Made by a program: the position numbers and the translations under genes. The notes beneath the pieces were generated by a model, which did not search any database, was not told the DNA's origin, and saw only the letters and a program-made list of their open reading frames with translations. 6,113 nucleotides of DNA from Archangium sp. (GTDB lineage Bacteria > Myxococcota > Myxococcia > Myxococcales > Myxococcaceae), in the NCBI GenBank assembly GCA_016793525.1, contig JAEUJT010000269.1, forward strand, positions 1 through 6,113, in the 5' to 3' direction. Of the stretch, positions 4,915 through 6,113 are shown in pieces. Every line of letters begins with the position of its first letter. Within the stretch, counting starts at the first letter, position 1.

Positions 4915-6113
4915 ATGCACGCTCCGGAGGCCGATACCGCGATCGTCGCTCCGCTGCGTGATGGCGGGGTGCTCGACGCCGCGGCGCTGGAGAAAGGGCG
5001 CGCCTACGTACGGCAGAACGGCGGCCTGCTGGGCGACGCGCTGCTGCGGCTCAACCTGGTGCGCGAGCCCGAGTTCCTCCGCGTCTTCGCCGATCACCAC
5101 GGGGCGCGGTCGATGCGGGCCTCGGGGCTGCGGGCGCTGAAGCTCGACCCGTCGCTCCTCGATCGGCTCGGGGTGCGCACGGCCGAGCGGCTCCGCGCCT
5201 GCCCCATTCGCTGGGACGAAGGCACCCAAGAGCTGCACGTGGTGGCCGCCATTCCGTTGGCCGAGGGGCTCGAGAACGAGGTGCGCACGCTGTCACACGC
5301 GCGCTCGGTCGCGGTCTATGTGGCCAGCCCGGGCGCGGTGAGCGGGCTCGTTCGCAAGGCGTATTACGGCGAATCTGACGCGTTCGATCGGGTGACCGCC
5401 AACGGCGCGGGGCCGGCCATGCCCTCGGCGCCCACCAACCTGTTCGACGAAGACGAGATCACCGGGTCGGCGACCCACGCGATGCCAGCGCTCCCCAGCA
5501 CCCGGGGCGAAGGCAAGACGGTGATGGTCGACCTCGAGGCGCTCACCATCGCCAGCCTGCGGCAGGAGAACGCCCGCTACCGCATCGCCCAGGAGTTTCA
5601 CCGGCGCGTCTCGCTCGAGCGCTCGCTGGAGGCGATGATCGATCGCATTCTCTCGGTGATCTTCGAGCTGACTCAGGCCGACGGCGCGGCGATCTGGCTC
5701 AACACCGGCCAGTTCTCATCGAAGCTGAAGAGCGGAGACCCGAAGCCGCTCGAGGTGTCGCGCACGATCATCGACCAGGCCCTGGTCGCGCCGTCGGGGT
5801 TGCTGACCCACAACGCGCTGATCGACGATCGCTTCGATCGGTCGAAGAGCGTGATGATCCGCGGTGTGCGCTCGGTGATGGCGGTGGCCATTCGCACCCG
5901 CAACGGCACGCTCGGCGTGCTCTACGTGGAGTCGACGTCGATGAGCGCGGCGTTCACCGACGAAGATCTCTCGATGCTCGACGCGATCGCCGCGCAGGCG
6001 GCCATGTTGCTCGACAACGCCGCGCTGGTGGCGCGGGTGAAACAAGAGGTCGAGCACCGGGTGGGGCTGTCGCGCTTCCTCTCTCCAGCGGCGGTGGAAG
6101 AGGTGCTCTCGGG
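4915..6113 (+). CDS. GSPII_E_N/MshEN-GAF signalling protein, probably a class III adenylate/guanylate cyclase (3' truncated by window edge)
   Basis: The frame is open from ATG 4915 to the right edge (399 full codons) without a stop. An in-frame TGA at 4891 bounds it upstream, so this ATG is the first possible ATG/GTG. Residues about 25-155 fit the N-terminal domain of type II secretion/MshE ATPases (GSPII_E_N/MshEN): LGDALLRLNLV (39-49), LDPSLLDRL (77-85), RACPIRWD (94-101) and HVVAAIPLAEGLENEVRTL. There is no signal peptide, so the protein is cytoplasmic. An acidic, Pro/Thr-containing linker (about 156-205) leads to a helix (about 206-240) of the signalling-helix type, then a GAF domain (about 230-372) with GAAIWL, the strand LGVLYVES and the closing helix LDAIAAQAAMLLDNA. 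The last visible residues, LSRFLSPAAVEEVLSG (385-399), match the short linker that precedes class III cyclase catalytic domains in many GAF- or FHA-linked cyclases; the catalytic core itself is outside the window. A 21-base gap from the lipoprotein suggests the same operon. No clear ribosome-binding site precedes the ATG. Confidence 0.87.
   Translation, partial: MHAPEADTAIVAPLRDGGVLDAAALEKGRAYVRQNGGLLGDALLRLNLVREPEFLRVFADHHGARSMRASGLRALKLDPSLLDRLGVRTAERLRACPIRWDEGTQELHVVAAIPLAEGLENEVRTLSHARSVAVYVASPGAVSGLVRKAYYGESDAFDRVTANGAGPAMPSAPTNLFDEDEITGSATHAMPALPSTRGEGKTVMVDLEALTIASLRQENARYRIAQEFHRRVSLERSLEAMIDRILSVIFELTQADGAAIWLNTGQFSSKLKSGDPKPLEVSRTIIDQALVAPSGLLTHNALIDDRFDRSKSVMIRGVRSVMAVAIRTRNGTLGVLYVESTSMSAAFTDEDLSMLDAIAAQAAMLLDNAALVARVKQEVEHRVGLSRFLSPAAVEEVLS

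Noticed and set aside
5503..5520. GEGKT in the linker of the signalling protein as a Walker A nucleotide-binding loop.
   Set aside because: Walker A needs GxxxxGK[ST]; the first Gly is absent (Ser at that place), and the segment lies in a low-complexity linker rather than after a beta strand of a P-loop fold.

Overview
The window is GC-rich, densely coding DNA. It reads as bacterial chromosome and most resembles a member of the Myxococcota (old Deltaproteobacteria). That assignment is inference, from the composition, the several periplasmic lipoproteins, a propeller-linked di-haem cytochrome, and a GSPII_E_N/MshEN-GAF signalling protein of a type common in that phylum. No rRNA, tRNA, CRISPR array, insertion sequence or phage gene was seen. 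No gene-free stretch exceeds 90 bases.

Layout. (1) Positions 1-349, plus strand: the C-terminal end of a beta-class DNA N6-adenine/N4-cytosine methyltransferase, cut by the left edge. (2) Positions 350-421: a short convergent gap holding an intrinsic terminator that works on the minus strand. (3) Minus-strand pair, transcribed from about 3430 down to 422. First comes a 627-residue lipoprotein in which a predicted beta-propeller is fused to a compact di-haem cytochrome c peroxidase/MauG-like domain (1540-3423). After an 89-base gap comes a 342-residue membrane-anchored coiled-coil protein with an Ala/Pro-rich tail (422-1450). (4) Positions 3424-3476: a 53-base divergent promoter region with two back-to-back -10 elements. 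Each lies 7 bases from an ATG, so both flanking genes are candidates for leaderless transcripts. (5) Plus-strand trio: a small exported protein of unknown function (3477-3938); a lipoprotein with Asp-rich loops that overlaps it by 11 bases (3928-4893); and, after 21 bases, a cytoplasmic signalling protein that runs off the right edge (4915-6113). The last has a GSPII_E_N/MshEN-like domain, a signalling helix, a GAF domain and the beginning of what looks like the linker to a class III adenylate/guanylate cyclase.

How the genes may work together. The minus pair looks like an envelope redox module: an outer-membrane-directed haem lipoprotein plus an anchored coiled-coil partner. The plus trio joins two envelope proteins to a cytoplasmic nucleotide-signalling protein. 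The two units share a promoter region whose elements interlock, so their expression may be mutually exclusive or coordinated. The functional links are inference from gene order. The most novel-looking item is the domain architecture of the right-edge signalling protein.
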